In this document: positions 1 through 8,143 of the stretch, piece after piece
Layout of the letters: the number at the start of each line of letters is the position of its first letter
Position numbering within the stretch: position 1 is the stretch's first letter
Assembly: GCA_037447655.1 (NCBI GenBank)
Contig: JBBHKE010000880.1
Location: 195,607-211,924, forward strand
From: Zygnema cylindricum
Taxonomy: Eukaryota; Streptophyta; Zygnematophyceae; Zygnematales; Zygnemataceae
DNA: 16,318 nt
Direction: 5' to 3'
Program-made: the position numbers and the translations under genes
Notes under the pieces: model-generated
The model's input: only the letters and a program-made list of their open reading frames with translations
The model's database searches: none
What the model was told of the DNA's origin: nothing

Positions 1-264
1 TCATTCATCATCTTCAACATCATCATTGTCATTGTCATTCATCATCATCATTATCATCATCACACATCATCATCATCATCATACATCATCATAATCCTCA
101 GACATCATCATCATCACATATCATCATCATCATCACATATCATAATCATCATCATCCTCATCCTCATCATCAACATCATCATTCATCATCATCGTCCTCA
201 TCATTCATCATCAATCATCATCACCGTTATCATTCTTCATCATCATCATCATTCTTCATCATCA
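1..264. repeat. ATC-type microsatellite (TCATCA)n
   Basis: The sequence is almost entirely built of TCA/ATC trinucleotides with occasional interruptions such as TCC, TTG and CACATA. It starts at the window edge, so its full length is unknown. It has no coding meaning; reading frames across it are His/Asp/Met-rich artefacts of the repeat. Confidence 0.95.
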
Positions 265-375
265 TGTAGTATTGAGTGGTCGAGTGGTCTTGAGTGGTCG
301 TGATGAGCGGTGATGTGGTCATGGGTGAACGTGTGGTCATGGTTGTCATGTCGGTCCTGAGTTGTAATCCTCATG
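265..375. repeat. GTGGTC-rich degenerate tract
   Basis: Several imperfect GAGTGGTC/GTGGTCATG words lie between the microsatellite and the copia remnant. This may be a slipped, decayed piece of the retrotransposon pol region or an independent simple repeat. I see no gene in it. Confidence 0.5.
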
Positions 376-704
376 TACATGGCCTCTTGTTCTGTTGTGA
401 AAGAGCTGATGTGGGTTAAGTCTCTATTGCAAGATTTGGGGTAGATGAAAGAGGGAGTGCATGAAGTTTTGTGTGATAACCAGGCTGCCATTGCAATTGC
501 TGCCAATCCAAAACATCATTTCAAGGCCAAACATATGGACATAAGATTAAGTTTTAGAGAAGGTTAGAACCAAAATTGTGAATCTTGTGTATAGGGGTGA
601 TGGCGAAATGGTGACTGATATGACGACCAAACATATGCCATCTCCCAAGTTGAAATATTATAGAGAAAATTGTGGATAAAATGAAAAAATTAAAATTAGA
701 CTAG
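376..704 (+). pseudogene. Ty1/copia RNase H C-terminal remnant (old copy)
   Basis: This is the last part of a copia pol polyprotein (RNase H), on the opposite strand to the young element in this window and clearly related to it. From 376 the plus strand reads like the end of RNase H: a stretch corresponding to VKELMWVKSLLQ, the CDNQAA motif carrying a catalytic Asp, then a KHMDIR motif, and finally the same KLKLD-stop terminus (TAG 702-704) as the young copy. An in-frame TAG at 442-444 and frame breaks after about 555 destroy the reading frame. Everything upstream (gag, integrase, RT) is absent or lies outside the window. It has decayed far more than the young element and cannot make protein. 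Confidence 0.88.
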
Positions 705-720
705 AAAATAAAGGGAGAGG
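705..720 (+). other. Polypurine tract of the old copia copy
   Basis: An all-purine-like run (AAAATAAAGGGAGAGG) sits directly between the pol stop codon and the LTR, exactly as in the young element (GAAAATAAGGGGAG on the minus strand at 7307-7320). In the family this primes plus-strand DNA synthesis. Confidence 0.75.
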
Positions 721-1709
721 TGAAATCACTAGATTTAAGGGGTCTAGGGCTAAATAGATTAAGTAAACGCGCAGGCAGTCTGCCTCCACCTTCTCTCTCT
801 AGCCCCCATACTTGTTGTAGTCATTGAAAGTGACGAAGAGTGGTGGAGCCATGGCTGCCTTAGCTACACAGGCAGGACTGTAGAGTGATATAAGACACTC
901 TTAACAAAAAGGTTGAGTCCGGCAAGACTCGAACCTCTTACCGGTAGAGCGAGGCGTAGCCGTCAGCTCTAACCGATGTGTCGTAGAAATTCGTTAGAGT
1001 ATATAGGGTTTGACTTCTATTCAAATATTGCTAAAGAACCTTAATCCGATCAACGAAATTAGAGAGAACAAGCATAGTGATTACTTGTAATATAGCGCGA
1101 ACCAAAACTCGTACGAAACAAAAGTACCGGACATTTGTTTTAAACGACTAATATTAAAAACCGGTTTAGATCCAACAGCAAGCATCATCGTCGAGATCTC
1201 GGAATGGCCACTTTGACAGTTTTCAGGAGTGACATGACTTAGCCCCAAATGGCACGATAGAATTAGAAAGCGGAAATCCCGGAAAGCATGATAACAAGTC
1301 TGGAGGAGACATACGTCCACTCCATGGCCTTGTCGTACACAGGCCGTATAGAAAGGACATCGGCCATGGTATCTTTTTGTACTTTACAGTTCCCTAATTA
1401 GTTCGTACATCGATTGACAGGGGTTGTGAGAGGGGTTTAGGACTTGGAGGATTGAGGAGGTAGGCGCCTCTCTCCCAATGAGCTTGTATAAATATTGACA
1501 TCTTTGCCACTAGATAATTAATCGCTTAGTTGGGCGTTTTCAGTGATTCTTTTTGCTACGGACTCAAGGGAGTCTAGACTTCATAGGGGTGCAGTCGGAT
1601 TGTCGATTTGCCTGCTTGGGTAGCACTGGTCCTAGCTGAAGAAGGGTTAGTCAAAAACTATCTATAGGCTTTCTGAATTTTGTAGTCCATTGGGTGACAC
1701 AGAATTGCA
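721..1709 (+). mobile_element. Degenerate 3' LTR of the old copia copy
   Basis: About 989 bp, plus-strand sense, starting TG right after the polypurine tract and ending ...ACAGAATTGCA at 1709, the same last bases as the young 3' LTR. Blocks shared with the young LTR in the same order include the AGCCCCCATACTTG and CCATGGCTGCCTTAG region (about 800-865), CCTTGTCGTACA.AGGCCGTA (about 1327), a TTGTATAAAT TATA-like site (1485-1493), and TTTTCAGTGATTCTTTTT (about 1538). It is far more diverged than the 5-in-1048 difference between the young LTR pair. No 5-bp target duplication can be tested because the other end lies outside the window. Confidence 0.85.
925..980 (-). other. tRNA-like (A/B-box-like) segment in the old LTR
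   Basis: On the minus strand a GGTTAGAGC-type D-arm word is followed about 30 bases later by GGTTCGAGTCT, close to the pol III B-box consensus GGTTCGANNCC. It is antisense to the LTR, as is a similar segment in the young LTRs. No complete cloverleaf with a paired acceptor stem is visible, so this is not called a tRNA gene. Confidence 0.35.
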
Positions 1710-2726
1710 TGGTATCATGATAGACCCTAGCGAAACCAGCCAGGTAGGTTAGGTATTGTACCAAACCTTGCAATTTTTAGACGCTCACGTACACTGAAGA
1801 GGTCGTATCTATACGATTTTAATGTTGGGTTTTAGGGTCAAGTTCGATTAGTCGTTTTTGTAATCGTACAGCCAACTCTACGGGTCGGGTTAATTAAGTC
1901 GATGTTCCATCACGAAGAGTCTGTAAACCACGTGTTACGCATTGAGTGGCACCACATGGGTTTTGACTGCATATTTCAATTTTTTTTTAAATCTTCGCAC
2001 CGACAAATTTCACTTCAAATCTTCATTTGCATACCATGTACCAGCGTACCAAGTCATAATACGATAGAACTTCTGTACTTTTTGCAAACGTAAGTCTTTT
2101 ACTCCAGCTCATTTTTTGCGGATCTTGTTTTTGAACATGAAAAAAATCCTTTGCCGGAAATAGTGTGCCGAAAGAGCGTTGCCAAAAATAGCGCGACGAA
2201 GGACCGTTTTGAGATTAATTTTTTTAATTTTTATTTGCATTTTGAAAAGTACATACCATGTGCAAATTTCGCCAATTTTCGTTGGTTTTCCATCGTGACA
2301 CGTAACTTATTCGTCCAGCGTGTCACGATTTTTTTTTTTTTGTATCTGCCAACTCACCTCCTACAGGTACATTGGCAGTTTCAGAGATAAATGAAGCGAA
2401 CGCCTCGCAGTTGAGCATCCGACGGTCAGTATTTCCTCCCAGAAATTCGGAGAGTATTGGCAAGATTCTTTATAATGTTGTTTCGCATATAAAAACAAAA
2501 TAAGCGGTATGGTTCGGTACGGATAGTCGCGGATTACTGTAACCTACGCCACTTTTCCACTGATGGAACTTGACCCTTATAACTTCCCAGATTATGGGCT
2601 TTCCTGCAATTATTATCGAACAAGTCCGTCAATAATTGGTCCTATTATAGATATTACGCTAAACTTTACAATAGAGTGCATATGTACAGTGTCGATGTGG
2701 TCAACCGAGGCGGGTAGGAAAACACC
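1710..2726. other. Unassigned non-coding DNA
   Basis: No recognisable gene, terminal repeats or RNA. There are long T runs (about 1981-1989, 2329-2341), and the longest open frames are under 80 codons with no family resemblance. The word GCATCCGACGGT near 2415 recurs near 5988, followed each time by a TTGGCAAG word, suggesting a faint dispersed repeat. Confidence 0.5.
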
Positions 2727-2734
2727 AGATTTAA

Positions 2735-3153
2735 TAGTGTTAGGTATCGAGGACCACTTGCCGATATTCGATATGTACCGAATTTTAGGTACCCTATAAT
2801 CGATATATCGCTTCGATATATCGATTATCGAAATATCGCGATATATCGTCGATATATCGTATCGACGATATATCGAAAATGAAATTTTTTGTTTTTTTTT
2901 TTCAAAAACCCCACCGAGCGGCTGCGGGCAAATTTTCCGTACGATTTTCCGTACTTTTTTCGTACCTTTTAACTGTACAGTTTTCCGTACAGTTTTCCGT
3001 ACTCTCGCTGTACGGACAAACAATTTTTGCGATATATATCGCGATAAGTTATGTTGGTCGCGGTACGATATATCGAGGAATCTGTTCGATCGATATTCGA
3101 TATATCGAATATCGAAATTATCGCGATATGAAACTACCCGATACCCAACACTA
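2735..3153. mobile_element. hAT-like MITE, 419 bp
   Basis: The ends are inverted: TAGTGTTAGGTATCG (2735-2749) and CGATACCCAACACTA (3139-3153), 14 of 15 matching. Flanking octamers AGATTTAA (2727-2734) and AGATTTAC (3154-3161) differ only at the last base. An 8-bp duplication with a TAGTGTTGG-like end is what hAT elements give. The interior has no coding capacity. It consists of clustered palindromes of the type CGATATATCG on both sides of a centre carrying repeated TTTTCCGTAC words. It is presumably mobilised in trans by a hAT transposase not present here. Assignment to hAT rests on duplication length and end sequence only. Confidence 0.82.
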
Positions 3154-3161
3154 AGATTTAC

Positions 3162-3379
3162 AAAGGTTATAAAAAAGGAAATAAAGTAGTAACCTACAAG
3201 ATTTGTCGCGAACGCAAACCTCCAAAATGTGCGTATCTTTTTTGAGAATACATAATAGTCTGTGACGGTTACCGTCCATCGTCAATCGTCACCGTGACCT
3301 AACGAATGGTTCAGATCTTTTGAGGGGCTTTCTTACTTTCTTGAGCGTGTTTAGGTTTTTTTATTACTAGTGAATCAAC
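3162..3379. other. Unassigned non-coding DNA between MITE and minisatellite
   Basis: AT-rich spacer with a small palindromic patch (GACGGTTACCGTC near 3264). No gene or element ends recognised. The stretch 3559-3745 after the minisatellite is likewise unassigned. Confidence 0.5.
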
Positions 3380-3558
3380 GCCCGTTACACGGGCATGTAC
3401 CGTGTCTTGTACTATCATGCCCTCGTGCCCGATGATCGTACCCGTTGATCGTGCCCGTTGGTGGTGCTTGTTGATCGTACCCGTTGGTTGTACCTTTTGA
3501 TCGTGCTCGTTTATCATGCCCGTTGATCGTGCCCATTATACGCGCATGGACCGTGTCT
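3380..3558. repeat. 13-bp minisatellite bracketed by 28-bp direct repeats
   Basis: Eight 13-bp units of type TGATCGTGCCCGT run without interruption from 3433 to 3536. Some are exact apart from one base; others are degenerate (TGGTTGTACCTTT). The same 28-base stretch flanks the array at 3380-3407 and 3531-3558 with about four mismatches (ends in ACCGTGTCTT). Units touch each other with no spacers, so this is not a CRISPR array. Confidence 0.88.
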
Positions 3559-3938
3559 TTTTTATCGAATCGTTTGAGTACGATTGTACTATTCTATACG
3601 TCCGTACAGACATTTGTTGACGCGACGCAAAACAATACAACGATTGACGCAACATCTGACCCGTTCGGTGACGTCGGCCGGGGGACACGTTGTTTACGGG
3701 TGCAGACGGACGGAAAGAGGTTTCCAAACGGACGACCAACGGTCTATAATTTGTAGTGTTGGGTATCGAGGACAATTTGTCGATATTCGATATATATCGA
3801 ATTTCGAGTACCCGATAATCGGTATATCGCCTCGATATATCGAAAAGGAACATATCGCGATGTATCGCCAATATATCGCCGATATATCGAGGCTTTTTAA
3901 AAAATAAATAAAGCTCTTCTTGCTACTGCTGCTGGTAC

Positions 3939-4522
3939 TACACCGCTAATCGTTACTAGTGTAAAAAAATAAATAGCGTAAACGCTAATTTTGTGTTTAT
4001 AGCGCTAATTTGTGATTTTGTGTCAAAAAAAAAACATTTACATTGATTTGAGACTAAACGCCAATTTGTGTGTCGACTTCGTATGTTGTACGCTGAGCTG
4101 TCATGGATAATATTTCAAGTTCAGGTGTACTATCCTGACAGCTTCGACGAAATACGTACTTGTAAGGTTTGGAAATCGTACGAAACATGTAAATTTGAGT
4201 AAAATTAACGTTATTTTATGCTATATATTTCGTAATGTTCCGCTCTTTCCGGCGGCTAATTGGTACTAAAATATAATTCACAGGCGAAGCGCTTTTAATG
4301 TTGTAAAAATTGAGATGTCACGGCGACGCAATGTACGTAGACGAGCTTCTCGTACATCATACTAAATTCGACGAACGTAATATAAAATGGTTAACACTAA
4401 ATAAATAGTTTCCATTTCGAGTTAATTCTATTATAAAGTTAATAACACAAACTTATGATTTTGGGCCGAAAAAAGCTGCGTCAAAATTAGTGTTATTAAC
4501 ACTAATAACGATTAGCGGTGTA
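3939..4522. mobile_element. TACACCG-family TIR unit 0 (584 bp)
   Basis: Begins TACACCGCTAATCG and ends CGATTAGCGGTGTA, an exact 14-bp inverted repeat. Subterminal words such as AGCGTAAACGCTAATTTTG recur in both orientations. There is no open frame of note. Its middle differs from units 1 and 2. Superfamily unknown: I could not define a target duplication. Confidence 0.7.
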
Positions 4523-4539
4523 CTGCTACTTGCTGCCAG

Positions 4540-5082
4540 TACACAGCCAATCGCTATTAGCGTAGAAGTTTGATTAGCGTATAATAATAATTACAGTGGT
4601 GTACGCTATTTAAAAATTTGAAAATTTTGGAAAAAATAATACATTCTAATTGTTTGATTATGGTAATTTGGATCTTTGAAAAAAAAAATATCGGTCGTAA
4701 ACATGCTTACACTAATATAGATCTCCGTACAAAATCTGACAAATCGTACACAAATCGTACATTCACACACTCGAAACGCGACTGTCGGACGAATATGTGC
4801 GAACGGGATTTTTTACTACCTAGTTTTTTTCCTTTTTAGTACGCACATTCTCATGCGTCCGCGGTTACTAAAACTAATTTATTGTACTTTTTAGCATAAA
4901 AAGGTACATTTATGTACGGTCTGACACTGACTGTACACCACTCTATTTAAGAGACAACGTACTGAAAATAACCCTAAATAGAATAAAGAAAAACATAGAA
5001 TGAACTACACTAATGGAGAATAAAACAAAAAAAAAGCGGGACGGAATTAGCGTACACAACGCTAATAGAGATTGGCGGTGTA
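4540..5082. mobile_element. TACACCG-family TIR unit 1 (543 bp)
   Basis: Bordered by TACACAGCCAATCGCTATTA and a mirrored end TAATAGAGATTGGCGGTGTA. Its body is colinear with unit 2 throughout (shared words include CATACATTCTAATTGTTTA-like, GTACGGTCTGACACTG and AATAGAATGAACTAC), so units 1 and 2 are a tandem duplication that has since diverged. Confidence 0.7.
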
Positions 5083-5083
5083 G

Positions 5084-5648
5084 TACACCGCCAATTGCTA
5101 GTAGCGTAGAAGTTTCTTTAGCGTACATGAAAAATTACCGTGGTTTACGCTAATTAAGAATTTGAAATTTTTGAAAAAAAACATACATTCTAATTGTTTA
5201 ATAATTATAATTTGGATCTTTGAAAAAAATAAATGTCGGTTGCAAACATGCTTACACTAATATAAGTATTCGTACAAAATCTTACAAATCGTACACAAAT
5301 CGTACGTTCACACAGTCGAAACGTGGTTGCTGGACAAATATGTGCGAACGTGATATTTGACAACCCGATTAGACCCCCTTTTTAGAGCACACATTCTCAT
5401 GCGTCCGCGGCTACTAAAACTCATTAATTATACTTTTTCACCTAGAAACGTACAATTTTGTACGGTCTGACACTGTTCGTACACCACACTAATTAACTGA
5501 TAGCGTACTTCCATTTTGTACGGTACTAAAAAGTTAACCCTAAATAGAGTAAAGAAAAAAATAGAATGAACTACGCTAATGGAGAATAAAATAAAATAAA
5601 AGCGGGACGGAATTAGCGTACACAACGCTAATAGCGATTGGCGGTGTA
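5084..5648. mobile_element. TACACCG-family TIR unit 2 (565 bp)
   Basis: Bordered by TACACCGCCAATTGCTAG and CTAATAGCGATTGGCGGTGT. It starts one base after unit 1 ends. It is colinear with unit 1 but has small indels and substitutions. Non-coding. Confidence 0.7.
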
Positions 5649-5930
5649 GTGCTACAGAATTAGTACTTTTTCGTCGGTTACATTTTGCGGCGTCTACCTT
5701 TAAGTCACAGAACGAAAATCACGTCGTACGTGGCATATCTGACAATTTGTCCTTTAAGCTAAAATAACATATTATATAAAATATTTAATTTAAAAAAATA
5801 CTACATATCGCGATGGTTTATGTTGGTCCTGGTACGATATATCGAGAATTTTGCTCAATCGAAATTCAATATATTTAATATCGAAGTTATCGCGATATGA
5901 ATTGACCTGATACCCAACACTAATAATTTG

Positions 5931-6085
5931 AATAGAGATATATTTTCTTTGAATTGCCACAAGCGCAAAAAACACGCACACGAAAAGCATCCGACGGTGT
6001 TTCCGAGGTTAGACTTTTGATTTTGGCAAGGTCTAAAACCGTTTACTTGTAGAAGTCAACGGCTCCTGAAAGAAAACGCATACAA
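5931..6085. other. Short unassigned spacer between the large hAT-like and Mutator-like elements
   Basis: About 155 bp without gene, TIR or repeat signature other than the GCATCCGACGGT word shared with about 2415. Confidence 0.5.
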
Positions 6086-6094
6086 ATTCAGAAA
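6086..6094. repeat. 9-bp target duplication of the Mutator-like element (left)
   Basis: ATTCAGAAA here is repeated exactly at 14596-14604, on the far side of the inverted ends. Nine-base duplications are characteristic of Mutator-like elements. Confidence 0.85.
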
Positions 6095-6258
6095 GGGAAT
6101 TGATCATGGCAGTGACTGTTTTGGTTGCGCACAGTCACTTACGTCACTTTGTCAAAAATTGTACGTTTCAAGTACATATTGGTACAAATAAAGTACCATT
6201 GAGTACAAATTTTGACGGTCACTCGGTTGAACAACTTTGACTTTCAAAATATTGTTTC
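6095..6258 (+). repeat. Mutator-like left arm, outer part
   Basis: Outer 164 bp of the left inverted end, up to the copia insertion point. It mirrors 14433-14595; for example CAGTCACTTACGTCACTT and GGTACAAATAAAGTACC occur inverted on the right. The last five bases, GTTTC, are the copia target duplication. Confidence 0.85.
6254..6258. repeat. 5-bp target duplication of the copia element (left)
   Basis: GTTTC here matches GTTTC at 12697-12701 immediately beyond the other LTR. Five bases is the usual Ty1/copia duplication. The uninterrupted right arm of the host element has a single GAAAC (14433-14437), confirming the empty site. Confidence 0.95.
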
Positions 6259-7306
6259 TGCAATTCTGTGTCCTCCATTGGACCACAGAATACAAGAAGC
6301 CTCTAGATAGTATTTAACTAACCCACTTTAAGCCACAACCACTGCTGCCCAAGAAGGCAAACTGACAATTTGACTGCACCCCTGTGTAGCCTGGACTCCC
6401 CTGAGTCCGTAGAAAAAAGAATCACTGAAAACGGCCAACCAGGCGATAAGTTATAGGGTGGCAAAGATGCCAATTTATACAAACTCTCTGAGAGAGAGGA
6501 CTATCTACCTAAATTTTCCTAAGTCCTAGTTTTTCCTAATTCCCTCTCACAGCTCCTATCTACTGCCTGTACGAACCAATCACAAAACTGTATAGTACTA
6601 GAAAGTACTACTGCCGATGTACTTTCTGTACGGCCTCTGTACGACAAGGCCATAAGTGGACGCGTGTATACTTTCCACTCATCCGTACGTTCCTCGGAAT
6701 TCCCGCGACCGAATGATGTCTCCCCACGTGGCGCCAGGTGATGCCACGTCACTAAATGCCAAAGTGACCACTCCGGGATTTCGGCGATGATGTGCGCCGT
6801 TGGATTATATGCGAAACGTAATCTTGGCCGGAATAAATACTTGCGCGATATTTGTTCCGATGTAGAAATAAAATGCGTGGTATACGTTTTGAATTAGCGT
6901 CGTACGACGTACTTTATAAAACTGTATATATGTACGCCGTAAACAGTTTTAGTTAAATGAACTTTATCCTTTCGAACTAAATATATATCTATCACATACC
7001 ATAGCACTTAGCATTGGTCCTAGTCTATTAGGATAAAGCTGACCGCTACCGGTCGATTTGACGAACCGCAGGTACCGGGATCAAATCTCTGGTCCGTCAA
7101 GTATATTTTTAGTAACCTACTAAAAATAGTTGTTTGTTGAACTAAGGCAGCCATGGATCAACCTCTCTCTCTTTCCTTCAGTGACTACAGCAAGTATGGG
7201 GGCTAGAGAGCGGAGGTGGAGGCAGGCTGTCCGTCCTTTTCTTTTTCCTTTTATAAAAACATATTTTAAACCTAGAAAATACTCTAGAAATCTATAAATT
7301 TCAACA
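6259..7306 (-). repeat. 3' LTR of the copia element
   Basis: 1048 bp, the exact offset (5390 bp) partner of the 5' LTR with five substitutions and no indels seen. It abuts the polypurine tract at 7307 and the GTTTC duplication at 6254-6258. A 77-codon open frame inside it (6519-6752) recurs in the 5' LTR only because the LTR is duplicated; nothing supports it as a gene. Confidence 0.96.
7021..7089 (+). other. A/B-box-like tRNA-related segment in the 3' LTR (antisense)
   Basis: TAGTCTATTAGGATAAAGC (7021-7039) resembles a tRNA D-arm/A box, and GGATCAAATCTC (7078-7089) differs by one base from GGTTCAAATCTC, a B-box form. Spacing is typical of an internal pol III promoter. Acceptor-stem pairing is not visible, so it is not a tRNA gene. 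Confidence 0.4.
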
Positions 7307-7320
7307 CTCCCCTTATTTTC
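7307..7320 (-). other. Polypurine tract of the copia element
   Basis: The minus strand reads GAAAATAAGGGGAG, abutting the 3' LTR (TGTTG...). It primes plus-strand DNA synthesis in this family. Its first base is also the last base of the pol stop codon. Confidence 0.93.
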
Positions 7321-8138
7321 TAGTCTAATTTTAATTTTTCTTTCAACCCGCATTTTTCCCGACAATATTTTAGTTTAGGAGAGGGCACAGGTTTGGTCAT
7401 CATGTCAGCCACCATTTCTTCATCAGGTCTATACACAAGATTTAGAATTTTATTTTCAACTTTTTCTCTTACGAAGCTTAATCTTATGTCCATATGTTTT
7501 GCTTTGAAATGGTGTTTTGGATTGGCTGCAATTCCAACTGCAGCTTGGTTATCGCAAAAGATTTTATGCACTCCCTCCTTCATAAATCCCAGTTCTTGTA
7601 ACAATGATTTCACCCACATTAGTTCTTTTACAGCAGAACACGACGCCATATACTCAGCCTCCATAGTAGACTGAGCAACCACCTTTTGTTGCTTACTGCT
7701 CCAACAGCAAGCACCTTCCCCCACATACAAAACATATCCAGAAGTGCATCTTCTCATAGGTGCATCCCCATAACTCGCGTCACTCGAAGTGGTGATATCA
7801 GTATGCTCCCCTCCCAAATGCAACCATAACTCTCTAGTTCCCACCAGATATCTCATGACTCTCTTGGCTGCCTCCCAATCTCTCTTCCTGGGATCATTAA
7901 GACTCCTACTGAGTACTCCAACTGCTGCCGCTATGTCCGGCCTGGTACAGTTCATAAAATAGATTAAGCTTCCTACGACTTGTCTATAAGGAATAGACTT
8001 CATGAACTCTCTCTCCTCTAGACTCATCTGATCGTCTAAGATCATCACTCCTCCTTCTACACTCCCATCACTTACTTTTTTCAAGTCCATGGGAGTGGTA
8101 CAACTGTTAGCATTTTCCATCTGGAATTTCTCAAGCAT
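7320..8138 (-). CDS. copia RT end and RNase H segment
   Basis: 272 codons from an ATG at 8138, but this Met is internal to the ancestral polyprotein; the frame is open a little further upstream (to a TAG near 8189). It carries the RT C-terminal connection (TTPMDL, then YRQVVGSLIYFMNCTRPDI, about 50-69) and the RNase H domain: D120 in SSDASYGD, acidic pair in TMEAEY (E160/E162), D196 in CDNQAA, and KHMDIR (214-219). RNase H removes the RNA template and makes the polypurine primer. The frame ends in KLKLD and a TAG overlapping the polypurine tract. It probably is not translated separately. Confidence 0.92.
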   Translation of the reverse strand: MLEKFQMENANSCTTPMDLKKVSDGSVEGGVMILDDQMSLEEREFMKSIPYRQVVGSLIYFMNCTRPDIAAAVGVLSRSLNDPRKRDWEAAKRVMRYLVGTRELWLHLGGEHTDITTSSDASYGDAPMRRCTSGYVLYVGEGACCWSSKQQKVVAQSTMEAEYMASCSAVKELMWVKSLLQELGFMKEGVHKIFCDNQAAVGIAANPKHHFKAKHMDIRLSFVREKVENKILNLVYRPDEEMVADMMTKPVPSPKLKYCREKCGLKEKLKLD

Positions 8139-8143
8139 ATTAC

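Larger units (their letters stand above)
3754..5922. mobile_element. Large non-autonomous hAT-like element, 2169 bp
   Basis: The ends are a perfect 14-bp inverted repeat, TAGTGTTGGGTATC at 3754 and its complement ending at 5922. The flanking 8-bp direct repeats are perfect: ATAATTTG at 3746-3753 and 5923-5930. The first 140 bp and last 120 bp carry the same CGATATATCG-type palindromes as the 419-bp MITE at 2735, so both belong to one family. The interior encodes no transposase. Instead it holds three head-to-tail units (3939-4522, 4540-5082, 5084-5648), each bordered by TACACCG-type inverted ends. It is therefore a composite: a hAT-like shell that acquired, or was invaded by, another repeat family. 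Confidence 0.85.

Noticed and set aside
249-506. 85-codon minus-strand frame rich in His and Asp
   Set aside because: It is the complement of GTGGTC/ATC repeats and of the RNase H remnant, which reads on the plus strand.
2613-3023. 136-codon minus-strand frame (and overlapping plus-strand frames) in the 419-bp MITE
   Set aside because: Composed of translated palindromes (Ile/Tyr/Arg repeats such as RYDIST). No transposase motif.
3433-3536. Regular short repeats considered as a CRISPR array
   Set aside because: The 13-bp units are contiguous with no unique spacers, and the genome is eukaryotic. It is a minisatellite.
6519-6752. 77-codon open frame present identically at 11909-12142
   Set aside because: It lies inside the LTR and is duplicated only because LTRs are duplicated. 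No family similarity seen.
7021-7089. Considered as a tRNA gene
   Set aside because: Box-like words are present but the acceptor stem does not pair and the anticodon arm is irregular, so it is reported only as tRNA-like.
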